Position numbers and translations under genes: made by a program | Assembly: GCF_008014675.1 (NCBI RefSeq) | Contig: NZ_VOXD01000025.1 | Span: 34,840-98,839 of the forward strand | DNA from: Neolewinella aurantiaca | GTDB lineage: Bacteria; Bacteroidota; Bacteroidia; Chitinophagales; Saprospiraceae | Direction of reading: 5' to 3' | Length of the DNA: 64,000 bases | In this document: positions 1 to 8,563 of the stretch, piece by piece | Layout: every line of letters begins with the position of its first letter | Position numbering within the stretch: the stretch's first letter is position 1 | Notes under the pieces: model-generated | Databases searched by the model: none | The model's input: only the letters and a program-made list of their open reading frames with translations | What the model was told of the DNA's origin: nothing

Positions 1-1
1 C

Positions 2-967
2 AACTATATGGACTGGGTGCAGGGCGAGGACGCTCCCATTATGTCTCATAACCTGATGAAGAAAAAAGTGCTTCCTCATCTGAATAAGGAAGTACCAACG
101 GTGATGGTACTGCTGGACAATATGCGCTACGATCAATGGAAGGTGATAGAGCCCTACTTGACAGAACTCTTTAAAATTGAAGAAGAAGACCACTTCTACA
201 GTATCCTGCCTACTGCAACCCAGTATAGCCGCAACGCCATCTTTGCTGGCATGATGCCCTCCGAAATAGCCAGACATTATAAAGAATGGTGGAAAAACGA
301 CGCCGACGAAGGAGGTAAGAACATGCACGAGGCAGACCTGCTTGGCAAGCAGCTCGAACGGGTTCTCCGCCGGGGCGATATCAAATGGGATTACACTAAG
401 GTTACCCGCACCAACTTTGCCCGCCAAATGCAGGACCGGGCGCTGGATTTCCTGAACAATGACTTCAGTGTCATCGTCTATAACTTCATCGATATGCTGA
501 GCCACGCCCGCACAGAGATGGAAGTGCTCAAGGAGCTGGCTGGCGACGAAAAAGCCTACCGCAGCCTTACTCGCAGCTGGTTCGAGAACTCCCCCCTGTG
601 GGCAACTTTACGCAAGCTCGCAGAACGCGACGTTCAACTCATCGTAACAACCGACCACGGCACCATCCGCGTCAATACGCCCAGCCGCGTGGTTGGCGAC
701 CGCGACACCAGCTCGAATCTCCGCTACAAACTCGGCCGCAATCTGAACTACGACGAGAAAGACGTTCTTGAAGTACGCGACCCTCTGAAGGCTAAGCTTC
801 CCCGCCCGAACCTCAGTTCCACCTTCATCTTCGCCAAGGAGGATAAGTTTTTCCTCTACCCCAACAACTATAACTACTACAACAATTACTACCGCAATAC
901 TTTCCAGCACGGTGGCATTTCGTTGGAGGAGGTCATATGCCCGGTTATTCGGCTGCGCAGCAGGTAA
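2..967 (+). CDS. porX: PorX-like T9SS regulator, PglZ-domain part (5' end outside window)
   Basis: C-terminal part of a PglZ/alkaline-phosphatase-superfamily protein. The reading frame is open to the left edge (N-Y-M-D-W-V), so the true start is upstream. Visible landmarks are VLLDNMRYDQW (about residues 34-44), which carries the metal-binding Asp region of the superfamily, LPTATQYSRNAIFAG, and TTDHGTI, the second metal-site motif. In Bacteroidota this PglZ domain typically follows a receiver domain in PorX, the response regulator that with PorY controls type IX secretion genes. The receiver half would lie left of the window, so the PorX call rests on family knowledge. T9SS cargo genes in this window (33.7, 49.9 kb) fit. 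Confidence 0.8.
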   Translation, partial: NYMDWVQGEDAPIMSHNLMKKKVLPHLNKEVPTVMVLLDNMRYDQWKVIEPYLTELFKIEEEDHFYSILPTATQYSRNAIFAGMMPSEIARHYKEWWKNDADEGGKNMHEADLLGKQLERVLRRGDIKWDYTKVTRTNFARQMQDRALDFLNNDFSVIVYNFIDMLSHARTEMEVLKELAGDEKAYRSLTRSWFENSPLWATLRKLAERDVQLIVTTDHGTIRVNTPSRVVGDRDTSSNLRYKLGRNLNYDEKDVLEVRDPLKAKLPRPNLSSTFIFAKEDKFFLYPNNYNYYNNYYRNTFQHGGISLEEVICPVIRLRSR

Positions 968-980
968 CCTGCGGGAGTTT

Positions 981-1517
981 CTATATCTCCGCAGGGCTCG
1001 GCACCACGCCCGCCAGGATTTTTTCGTCTACCTCTCCGGAACCTTCTTTGTGGAGTACGGAAACATCTCCCGTGGTTTCGAAGACGACGGCCTTTACGTC
1101 CTGCAACCGGAATACGTTTGCTTCCCTCAGTTTGGCCATCAGGTCCGACTCGGTAACGCCGGTGTTTGCCAGATTCTCTGACAGTACCTCTCCCTCCCAC
1201 ATCAGGTAAACCGGGTTATTTTCCGATTTGTCCTCGAACCAGTCTGAGTAGCGCTTTGCGAAGGAGAAGAGTTGCTGAAAACCGATGATGGTAAGCAGGG
1301 CAACAGCGCCTTTGAGCAACGACTGGTCGGTATTGATTGCGATGGACGCAAGGATCGAACCAACCGCAATGGTGGAGGCAAAATCTACGCTGGACATCTT
1401 AGCAAAGCTCCGCAGGCCATACAGCCGCACGATCACCAGGATGGCGATAAAGATGAGGATACAGGAAATAATGGTCTTTACGATTACAGGCAGCGGAGCG
1501 GTAAGCCAGTTTTCCAT
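981..1517 (-). CDS. DUF421/YetF-family membrane protein
   Basis: A 178-residue protein of the DUF421 (YetF/YcaP) family. About three hydrophobic segments lie in the first 90 residues, followed by a soluble alpha/beta domain. The stretch LYGLRSFAKMSSVDFASTIAVGSILAS (given here as three parts: LYGLRSFAKMS, SVDFASTIAV, GSILAS) is the typical family signature. The biochemical role of the family is poorly defined; it is usually an inner-membrane protein. Convergent with porX, with 13 bp between stop codons and no clear terminator. Confidence 0.8.
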   Translation of the reverse strand: MENWLTAPLPVIVKTIISCILIFIAILVIVRLYGLRSFAKMSSVDFASTIAVGSILASIAINTDQSLLKGAVALLTIIGFQQLFSFAKRYSDWFEDKSENNPVYLMWEGEVLSENLANTGVTESDLMAKLREANVFRLQDVKAVVFETTGDVSVLHKEGSGEVDEKILAGVVPSPAEI

Positions 1518-1604
1518 AGTTCAGGGTTTTACAGCTATAGCATAAAATCCTTCGCCTATGTTCTTTCTATCGGGCAAAGAGCCCCTTCTTCGTAAACGAG
1601 GTTT

Positions 1605-1621
1605 GCACCTGCGGCCGCGCC
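1605..1621 (+). repeat. Dispersed motif, perfect GCC-centred copy
   Basis: GCACCTGCGGCCGCGCC flanked by TTT on the left and CGAAA on the right. It lies in the 118-bp gap between the DUF421 gene and the YfcC gene, 15 bp past the YfcC stop. Confidence 0.9.
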
Positions 1622-1635
1622 CGAAACGTTTTGCT

Positions 1636-3087
1636 CTAACTGTACCCAACCGCTACCGCCAGCAGCAGCCCCAGCCAGGCCCAGACCAGGAGCATCCCCG
1701 TAAGCGGCAGCGCAAAGCGCAGCCACCGGTCGAACGGAACCCGGCACAGCGACAGCATTGCAACAAGGCCACCCAGCGACGGATTGAAGAGATTTGTAAC
1801 GCCGTCGCCAATCTGAAAAGCAAGGATGGATATCTGAGGATTGAGCCCCAGTTCGTTGCCCAGCGGAATCATTACTGGTAGCGTCGCCATTGCCTGTCCG
1901 CTCCCCGAAGGGATGAGCAGGTTGAGGCCACTTTGCCCGATCGACATCCCGATGGCAGAGAGGTACGTAGGCAGCCCGTCCAGCGCGTTGGCCAGGCCGT
2001 TCGAGATGGTGTCCTGAATCTGCCCCTGCTCCATAATCACGCTCACCGTGGTGGCCATCCCGATGATGAAGGTTGCCGGAGCCATCTGGGCGATCGAGTG
2101 AAACCCCGCTTCGGTAACGGCCTGCCCCGAAAGACCGCTGGCCACCGCCAGCGCTACAGTCACCATCAGAAAAATAGCGGAAGTATCGTTGATGTGGAAG
2201 CCCTCGATGTTGAACACTCCGTAGAGCACGGCCGCAAGTCCGAGCAAGAAGATCGACAACAACAACCAGTTCTTATTCGTGATTTCGTACTCCGCCAGGG
2301 GCTTGCTGAGTTGCATCCCTTCGGTATCCAGTCCACGCCCGATGCCGCTTTCCGGATCGGCCTGTAGCCGGCGGTAGTACCGCACGTTGTACCAGGCAAT
2401 GAGGGCGAGGCCGCCGGTGCAAAGAATGGTTCTGAGCCAGGCTCCGCTGAACAGGGGCAGATCGGCGATCAGGTGGCCGTTGCCCACCGTGTAAAAATTG
2501 ATCGGAGACAGGCCGAAGGCAACCGTCATGCCGCCCACGCTCACTCCTGCTGCGAGCACGAGGTCTCCGCCCAGCGCCAGCACGACGATCGCTGCAATCG
2601 GGATGGTTGCAATATTGTTTTCGTACCCGACCATTATCCCCAGCAAGCCGTAAACGATGGTGAGCAGCACCAGTAAAATCTCTGCCCGCCCCTTCTTCAT
2701 GGGTGCACTTTGCCCCATTCCGGCCTTCTGTGGTGCGAGGGCCGGAGCCGTAGTATGCTTCCCGCTCATCAGATAGACCACCCGTCCGATTACGTTCTCG
2801 ATGGTTTTGCTTCGTTCCAGCAGCGAGAACATCAGGGCACTGGCCAGGCAGATAAAAATAATCGGGGTTGCCCGTTTATAGCCTTCGGGGAAAGCCTTGA
2901 AAATATCGAATATGCTGAGCGGAGAGGGTTCCACCAGCCCGTAGCTGCCAGGGACTACCCGCATCCGGCCGTCAACTTCTACCCGCTCGTACAAGCCGGC
3001 GGGCAATAGCCACGTCATTGCCGCCACCACCAGGATGATCAGGAAAAGCATGATGAGGGGAGAGGGGATACGGCTGTACCATTTCAT
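1636..3087 (-). CDS. YfcC family transporter
   Basis: About 483 residues from the ATG at 3087; a longer frame begins at 3177, but its first 30 codons are not membrane-like, whereas MKWYSRIPSPLIMLFLIILVV gives a normal first transmembrane segment. More than ten hydrophobic segments. Resembles the YfcC / C4-dicarboxylate-anaerobic-carrier-like family of inner-membrane carriers, some of which are annotated as arginine/ornithine antiporters. Signature-like stretches include MVGYENNIATIPI and IPSGSGQAMATLPVMIPLG near the C-terminus. Residues 125-150 form a soluble linker. Substrate cannot be deduced from sequence. Confidence 0.75.
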   Translation of the reverse strand: MKWYSRIPSPLIMLFLIILVVAAMTWLLPAGLYERVEVDGRMRVVPGSYGLVEPSPLSIFDIFKAFPEGYKRATPIIFICLASALMFSLLERSKTIENVIGRVVYLMSGKHTTAPALAPQKAGMGQSAPMKKGRAEILLVLLTIVYGLLGIMVGYENNIATIPIAAIVVLALGGDLVLAAGVSVGGMTVAFGLSPINFYTVGNGHLIADLPLFSGAWLRTILCTGGLALIAWYNVRYYRRLQADPESGIGRGLDTEGMQLSKPLAEYEITNKNWLLLSIFLLGLAAVLYGVFNIEGFHINDTSAIFLMVTVALAVASGLSGQAVTEAGFHSIAQMAPATFIIGMATTVSVIMEQGQIQDTISNGLANALDGLPTYLSAIGMSIGQSGLNLLIPSGSGQAMATLPVMIPLGNELGLNPQISILAFQIGDGVTNLFNPSLGGLVAMLSLCRVPFDRWLRFALPLTGMLLVWAWLGLLLAVAVGYS

Positions 3088-3231
3088 AGTGGGGTAATCA
3101 AAAAGTCTTTCGCCCTGTAACTCAGGCCAAGCCGAAAGTACGACGTGAACCGTTACGTTCACGAACCTGCCGTTCAACTTACCCTGTATCCTGCGTTTGC
3201 GCCCTTATTATCTGGTCTTGTGGCTGTATTT

Positions 3232-5196
3232 CTACTTCAACCGATCAATCAGCCTGCCGCTGACCCTCAGGAAGTCCATCTCGGTGATGATTCCCACCAG
3301 TTCCTTGTCTTTGATCACGGGCAGACAGCCGATTTTCTCGCCCCGCATTACGTGCATCGCATCTTTGATCTTTGTACTGGGGTCGATGGTACGGGGGTTC
3401 GCGATCATAATGTCCTTCACACACACGTAGCCCGCCTCCGGGCTGTCCGGACGATCCCGGCGGGTGTAGTACCGCAGCAATTTGCGGGTCGTGATGAGGC
3501 CGGTGAGGTGGCCCTTGCCATCCTCAACGGGTACGTAGCGCAGTTTACGCCACTCCATCACGTTGGCTACCATTTCGAGCAAATCGTCTTCGTGCACGGT
3601 AAAAAGATCCGTTTCCATGAATTCTTCCACCCGCAGGCCTACCGGACGGTAGCTTTTGAGGTCCTTCACGTTCGGCAACTCCCAGGTATGAACGGGCTTT
3701 TCCGACATCTGATTACGAATCATTGCCGATGTGATCACCGTGAGGCCTTCGTCCTGATTGACTTCAGCTTCGAGCTTGGTGAACGATTGCAGCAACCAGC
3801 GGGCACCGTTCTGGTGGGCTTTCGCTCTTTCTTCGATCACCCCCAGGTAACGGTCGATATCTTCGGCGACAATTCCCCTGCTTTGCAGCCCCTCGCGGGC
3901 GATAGGGATCAGTTCATCGACGATGAGGTCGCAGCAGGCGACCTTTCTGTTGTTGAACCAGGTGAACTGGGTGTCTACTCCGAACTGGGCCGCCTTCACG
4001 AAGTTGTCCTTCGCGTCGGCGAAGCTCATATGCTCGCGGATGTCTTTGAATTTGTTGGCCATACCGATCATGGTTCCCAGCCAGAAGGCGGAGTTAGCAA
4101 CCTGATCGAGCACCGTTGGCCCGGCGGGGATGACCCGGTTCTCGATCCGGAGGTGTGGCATACCGTTTTCACTGATTCCGTAGCAGGGCCGGTTCCAGCG
4201 GTATACCGTACCGTTGTGTACCTGCAGTGCCTTCAGTTTCGGGATTCCTTTTTTACCGACGGTTTCCAGGCTGTTCTCCTCCACTTCTGCACCCAGGAGG
4301 ACGCGGAAACGGGAAATGTCTTCTTTATAAATTTCCATGATGCTCTTATCGAGCCAGTCGGTACCAAAGCTCACCCGTGGCTCGGGCTGGCGCATGTGGT
4401 CCTGGGTGGTCCGCACATCGAGCGACTGCTGGAACAGGGCGATGCGGCTCTCGTGCCACAGCCGCTTACCAAACACCAACGGGCTGTTGGCGGATATGGC
4501 CAGAATCGGACCGGTGATCGCCTGAGCGATGTTGTAGAGCGGAGCGAAGGTATCGGGCGTAACCTGCAGGTGAACCTGATAGCTGGTGTTGCATGCTTCC
4601 ATCAGCGGGCTGTCGTGACTGATGATCAGTTCGTCAATTCCCGTCAGCCGCAACTCAAACCCTTTGGAGGATTTTGCCTGGGCCCGGATCGCTTCGATCA
4701 GCGCCCGGTAGCGGGGCTTCGGCGTCAGGTTGTCCATCGAGAGGTCAAACTTCCGCAGGGTCGGCAGAATTCCTGTCAGCACCACCAGGGCATCGCTTTT
4801 TTTTGCCGACTCTAAAATCTTAGCCAACTGGGCCCGGTTTTCGGTCTCCATCAGGCGCAAGGCATTCCCGGTAAACTCCTGAGGGCTAAGATTGCACTCC
4901 ACATTGAAGCGGGCAATCTCGGTAGTTGCCCACGGGTATTGCTTCAGGCGGTTCAGTACCTGAATGTTCTTTGGTGTAGGTTTCAGCGTTTTTTTATCGA
5001 CAAGACACATTTCCTGTTCCGCACCAATCCGGATGGTTTCGGTCTCAAACCATTCGTGTGCCAGCATGTATTCCAGCGCCTGCACGTCCTGCAACAAATG
5101 GCGGGTAAAGTTGGTGCGGCTTTCGCTGGTGGGTACGTTAACTTTTTCTTCGCCCATGGTGGTTTCCTCGTAAATTGGTGTGCTTGTATCACTCAA
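3232..5196 (-). CDS. GCS2-like carboxylate-amine ligase fused to tandem CBS domains
   Basis: 654 residues. The first ~500 resemble the GCS2/YbdK glutamate-cysteine-ligase-like fold: IGAEQEMCLVD near residue 58 matches the GxExE nucleotide/metal motif, followed by FNVECNLSPQEF and a typical HLQV strand. Residues ~520-650 are two CBS domains (FMETDLFTVHEDD..., KDIMIANPRTIDPSTKI..., VGIITEMDFL), normally adenine-nucleotide sensors. An ATP-dependent ligase whose activity may be gated by cellular energy state is the natural reading, but the substrate amine is unknown. A stand-alone gene, not next to glutathione genes. Confidence 0.75.
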   Translation of the reverse strand: MSDTSTPIYEETTMGEEKVNVPTSESRTNFTRHLLQDVQALEYMLAHEWFETETIRIGAEQEMCLVDKKTLKPTPKNIQVLNRLKQYPWATTEIARFNVECNLSPQEFTGNALRLMETENRAQLAKILESAKKSDALVVLTGILPTLRKFDLSMDNLTPKPRYRALIEAIRAQAKSSKGFELRLTGIDELIISHDSPLMEACNTSYQVHLQVTPDTFAPLYNIAQAITGPILAISANSPLVFGKRLWHESRIALFQQSLDVRTTQDHMRQPEPRVSFGTDWLDKSIMEIYKEDISRFRVLLGAEVEENSLETVGKKGIPKLKALQVHNGTVYRWNRPCYGISENGMPHLRIENRVIPAGPTVLDQVANSAFWLGTMIGMANKFKDIREHMSFADAKDNFVKAAQFGVDTQFTWFNNRKVACCDLIVDELIPIAREGLQSRGIVAEDIDRYLGVIEERAKAHQNGARWLLQSFTKLEAEVNQDEGLTVITSAMIRNQMSEKPVHTWELPNVKDLKSYRPVGLRVEEFMETDLFTVHEDDLLEMVANVMEWRKLRYVPVEDGKGHLTGLITTRKLLRYYTRRDRPDSPEAGYVCVKDIMIANPRTIDPSTKIKDAMHVMRGEKIGCLPVIKDKELVGIITEMDFLRVSGRLIDRLK

Positions 5197-5282
5197 TTTA
5201 CGGTAATTCAGGGCAGATGTTCGAGCAAAGCTTGTTATTCGTTGTAAATCAATGCTTTTCGTAAAAACACAGAGATTCAGGA

Positions 5283-5299
5283 GGCGCGGCCGCAGGTGC
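5283..5299 (-). repeat. Dispersed motif, perfect GCC-centred copy
   Basis: Reverse-strand GCACCTGCGGCCGCGCC in the 162-bp gap between the cytochrome gene and the GCS2-CBS gene. The rest of that gap shows nothing else recognisable. Confidence 0.9.
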
Positions 5300-5358
5300 A
5301 GAGGGAGTTTTGAGGGAGCTTCGCTGGCCGGGACGGCTGGAACTGGCGCAGGCTCTGT

Positions 5359-6765
5359 TTACAGTGTCTTCAGGTACTCCACTACGGCCCAGCGTTCTTC
5401 TTCTGAGAACTTATCCCCGAAGTAATGTCCCTCGTTGCTATAGCCGGGCACTTCGGTATCGAAAGTCCATTTTTCGTTTTTGGGCTCAGGGTCGTAGTTC
5501 CAGCCCAGGTGTTTCCAGTCGTAGTCTTTGCTATCGCCGGAGCGCGTCCAGCGGGCCGGACGTGCTTCGGAGTTCAGGACCTGATACACGGTAGGAACTG
5601 ATCCGTTGTGCAGGTATGGTGCCGTGGCCCAGATCCCGTCGAGCGGCGGAGCTACGTAGCCCATTGTTGGCTCGAACCTCGAATTGGGTTGGCTGGTTGC
5701 AAACCAGCTTTCGTTGTACCAATCCACGATACCACTTTGATTGATGTAATCGGCGTAGAGGCGATCGGTTTTCACTACGTTCAGGTTAACGACTTTATTG
5801 GGGTAGGTATGTCCTTCCTCATCATCGTAGGTGCCGTGGCAACCTGCGCATTTTTTCTCGAACAGGGGTTTTCCTGCCGCAGCAAGTTTCTGATCTATTT
5901 CGCCGGGGTACGCCGGGCTCTCCAGCTGAAGTAACCAGGCGTAGACGTCTTTAAACGCTTCGACAGATTTTCGGCTGTGGCTGCTGTCCGGCACACCGAG
6001 CACGCTGGCCTGTAGTAGCAGCTTTGGCATGCTACCCCGGCCGATGCCGTTGTAGTAGAGGGTGTTCTTCTTTTTCACGTGCCAGAGGGGCGGCGTATCG
6101 GTGGCGATGTTGTAATCCCACATATCGTAGAGGGGCTTGTCTACGTAAGTAAGGTCATCGGGGTCGCGGTGCATCATACACGCTTCCGCGAGGCGGAAGG
6201 CGGGGTTGGAACCGGGCTGGGTGGTTTTGATCTTTGGCGCCATTCGTTTGAAGTAATTGCCAAAATCTTCGAAAGCAGCTGGCTCGAGGTCCTTCTTTTT
6301 ACTGTACTTGACGGCCATCCCGAAGCGCATCATAGTTCCCATCGTCACCATACTTTTTTCGAAATCGGAGAAGCTGTCTCCGAGGCCAATCACCAGTTCA
6401 CCGTTCACCTTACCAGCGTGGCAGGTGAAGCAGTTTCCGTTGGCGATTTTCGCTCCGTTCGGGGCAATGAAAGCCGTCATAAAGTACGGGATCCCCTCGT
6501 TGAGTTCATTGCGAGGGTATGGATCATCCTGGCGCATTTTAGGCGCAGCCTTTTGCATTATTTCTAACGGTACTCCACTTCCGATATAATCGCCGTGGAT
6601 GAGAAAATCGAAACCGGCAACGGGGTCACCGGTTGTATCCTGCTGACTGGGCGGCAATACCCGGGTCTTCCAGGCATCAGTACCCGCGGCAGTTTCGGCC
6701 AGCGGCCGGTAGGCATTGCAGGCTACGAAGAGCAGCAGGATGGAGAAGATGTATAGGTAGCGCAC
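5359..6765 (-). CDS. Dihaem c-type cytochrome lipoprotein
   Basis: 468 residues beginning MRYLYIFSILLLFVACNAY, a lipoprotein signal with a lipobox-like LFVAC, so probably membrane-anchored in the periplasm or outer membrane. Two CXXCH haem sites: CFTCH at about residue 117 and CAGCH at about residue 313. Architecture is like cytochrome c peroxidase/thiol-oxidase-type dihaem proteins; a methionine such as in MGYVAPPLDGIW may be an axial ligand. No neighbouring redox partner gene. Exact reaction not assignable from sequence. Confidence 0.75.
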   Translation of the reverse strand: MRYLYIFSILLLFVACNAYRPLAETAAGTDAWKTRVLPPSQQDTTGDPVAGFDFLIHGDYIGSGVPLEIMQKAAPKMRQDDPYPRNELNEGIPYFMTAFIAPNGAKIANGNCFTCHAGKVNGELVIGLGDSFSDFEKSMVTMGTMMRFGMAVKYSKKKDLEPAAFEDFGNYFKRMAPKIKTTQPGSNPAFRLAEACMMHRDPDDLTYVDKPLYDMWDYNIATDTPPLWHVKKKNTLYYNGIGRGSMPKLLLQASVLGVPDSSHSRKSVEAFKDVYAWLLQLESPAYPGEIDQKLAAAGKPLFEKKCAGCHGTYDDEEGHTYPNKVVNLNVVKTDRLYADYINQSGIVDWYNESWFATSQPNSRFEPTMGYVAPPLDGIWATAPYLHNGSVPTVYQVLNSEARPARWTRSGDSKDYDWKHLGWNYDPEPKNEKWTFDTEVPGYSNEGHYFGDKFSEEERWAVVEYLKTL

Positions 6766-6786
6766 TCGGGTTCAATTTTCGGGTAT

Positions 6787-6810
6787 CCAGCCGGCCTTCA
6801 GACCGGCTGG
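6787..6810. other. Hairpin upstream of the cytochrome gene
   Basis: CCAGCCGG, loop CCTTCAGA, CCGGCTGG: an 8-bp perfect stem 22 bp upstream of the cytochrome start. It resembles other CTTCAG-containing hairpins at 11563 and 41330. The remaining ~290 bp to the next gene is AT-rich, with one copy of the dispersed motif and no recognisable gene. Confidence 0.6.
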
Positions 6811-6976
6811 GCAGGTTATGCCTATGAAATGACCAGAATCAAAAAGAGTTCACTTTAATTATCAAAGTTCTTTAAATATTACAAAACCATTATCGTCAAC
6901 ACCTTTACACGGCTAGCTTCGCGCAATTACGCGAGCGGCCAACAAGTAAGAGCAAGCTTCAATTCAACAACTCTTT

Positions 6977-6993
6977 GCACCTGCGGCCCCGCC
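6977..6993 (+). repeat. Dispersed motif, one mismatch
   Basis: GCACCTGCGGCCCCGCC preceded by CTTT, 111 bp upstream of the efflux adaptor gene. The second arm reads CCGCC instead of GCGCC. Confidence 0.85.
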
Positions 6994-7103
6994 CCGTTAT
7001 GTCGCAAACGTTAATTTCTCAACTGACCAACAATAGTTACCCACCACTCCGTTAACTTTAGGCATCCTATTTTCGCTGTTTTCTTTCCACCATACCCATT
7101 ACG

Positions 7104-8486
7104 ATGAAAAAATACCTGCTCCCGCTTCTTGGCCTGGCCCTCGTTGGCCTTGCCGCCTGGTACTTTACCCGGCCAGCCGAGACTGAAGAATCCGTCCAAC
7201 TTACTGCGGCCGTAAAAAGAGGTCAGTTTCTGATGAACGTGATCGCCACCGGCGAACTGCAGGCCAAACGCTCCGAAAAGATCAAAGGCCCTACGGGCAT
7301 GCGCAGCAATCAGATCTACCAGACCAATCTTACCGACCTCGTGCCGGAGGGCACGATGGTGAAGAAAGGCGACTACGTAGGTCAACTCGATAAAACGGAA
7401 CTCGACACAAAAGTAAAGGCCGCCCTGAGCGAGATGGATAAAATCAATACCCAACTCGAGGCGACCCGCATTGATACCGCAATCGAAATGCGGGCGATGC
7501 GCGACCAGCTCATCAATATGCGTTTTGGGATGCGCGAGAAAAGGCTCGAGGTAGAACAAAGCAAGTACGAAGCACCGATGGTGATTCAACGCGCCAACAT
7601 TGAACTGGAGCGCTCGGAGCGCGACCTCAAGCAACTGGAACAGAAGTACGAACTGAGCCAGGAAAAAGCCCGGACCCAGGTTGCTGAGATTATGGCCAAC
7701 ATCAAGCAGCAGCAGGTCATTGTAACCCGGCTGCAGGAGTTGGCGCAGGAGTTCACCATTATGGCCCCGAAGGACGGAATGGTGATTTACGCCAGGGGCT
7801 GGGGTGGCAAAGTAAAAGCAGGATCGCAAATACAAGCCTGGGATCCGGTGGTTGCGGAACTGCCTGACCTTTCGGAAATGATTTCCAAAACCTACGTGAA
7901 TGAAGTAGACATCAGCCGCGTTCGTAAAGGGCAGGAGGTACAGCTAAAAGTTGATGCTTTCCCCGACAATACTTACACCGGTCTCGTTATTCAGGTCGCC
8001 AACATCGGGGAACAACTCCGCAACTACGACTCGAAGGTCTTTGAGGTCATCATTCAGGTCAACGAAGCCGATTCTATCCTGCGGCCGGCCATGACAACCG
8101 GCAACGAAATTCTGACGGATGTGCTGGAAGACAAACTCTTTATCCCGCTCGAAGCACTCTATAAAGACACCGTTTCCTTTGTTTACAAAGAGGTAAACGG
8201 ACGCCCCGTAAAACAGGAAGTACTAAGCAGCTGGAGCAACGAAAACGAAGTTGTGATTGTAGAAGGGCTTTCTGCCGGAGACAAGGTTTACCTTACGGCT
8301 CCGGCCGATGCGGTAAATATGCCGATGCAACCACTGGCGCAAATGGTTCGTGATTCGGCAACGAATTTCCTGTACTCCGAACGGGAAGAGCGGCGAAAAA
8401 TCGGTGACGCCAAGGCGGCAAAAGTGAGAGACGAAGGTCAGCTCGGCGGAGGTGGAGGTGAAGGAGGCTTCATGATCATGTTCTAG
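7104..8486 (+). CDS. MacA/HlyD-type periplasmic adaptor
   Basis: 460 residues. An N-terminal membrane anchor (LLPLLGLALVGLAAWYF) is followed by a lipoyl/barrel-sandwich half at ~35-90, a long charged alpha-helical hairpin at ~105-215 (coiled coil), the second lipoyl half, and beta-barrel and membrane-proximal domains to ~400. The tail is glycine-rich (EGQLGGGGGEGG). It would link an inner-membrane MacB-type permease to an outer-membrane TolC channel. First gene of a three-gene set with the permease (8564) and TolC (9996). Confidence 0.88.
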   Translation: MKKYLLPLLGLALVGLAAWYFTRPAETEESVQLTAAVKRGQFLMNVIATGELQAKRSEKIKGPTGMRSNQIYQTNLTDLVPEGTMVKKGDYVGQLDKTELDTKVKAALSEMDKINTQLEATRIDTAIEMRAMRDQLINMRFGMREKRLEVEQSKYEAPMVIQRANIELERSERDLKQLEQKYELSQEKARTQVAEIMANIKQQQVIVTRLQELAQEFTIMAPKDGMVIYARGWGGKVKAGSQIQAWDPVVAELPDLSEMISKTYVNEVDISRVRKGQEVQLKVDAFPDNTYTGLVIQVANIGEQLRNYDSKVFEVIIQVNEADSILRPAMTTGNEILTDVLEDKLFIPLEALYKDTVSFVYKEVNGRPVKQEVLSSWSNENEVVIVEGLSAGDKVYLTAPADAVNMPMQPLAQMVRDSATNFLYSEREERRKIGDAKAAKVRDEGQLGGGGGEGGFMIMF

Positions 8487-8563
8487 ACGTTCCCCCTGCC
8501 TTTTCTGTGCGGGAAGGATTTTCAGTCTATGTGTCCCCTTTATTAACCTCAGTCACCTGCCCC

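Noticed and set aside
3145..4815. Long rightward open frame opposite the GCS2-CBS gene
   Set aside because: Antisense shadow: composition-driven, no recognisable motifs, while the leftward frame has clear domains. The same holds for long frames opposite fadN (13452-14426), argG (37531-38763), S10 (53792-55174) and ade (56731-57657).
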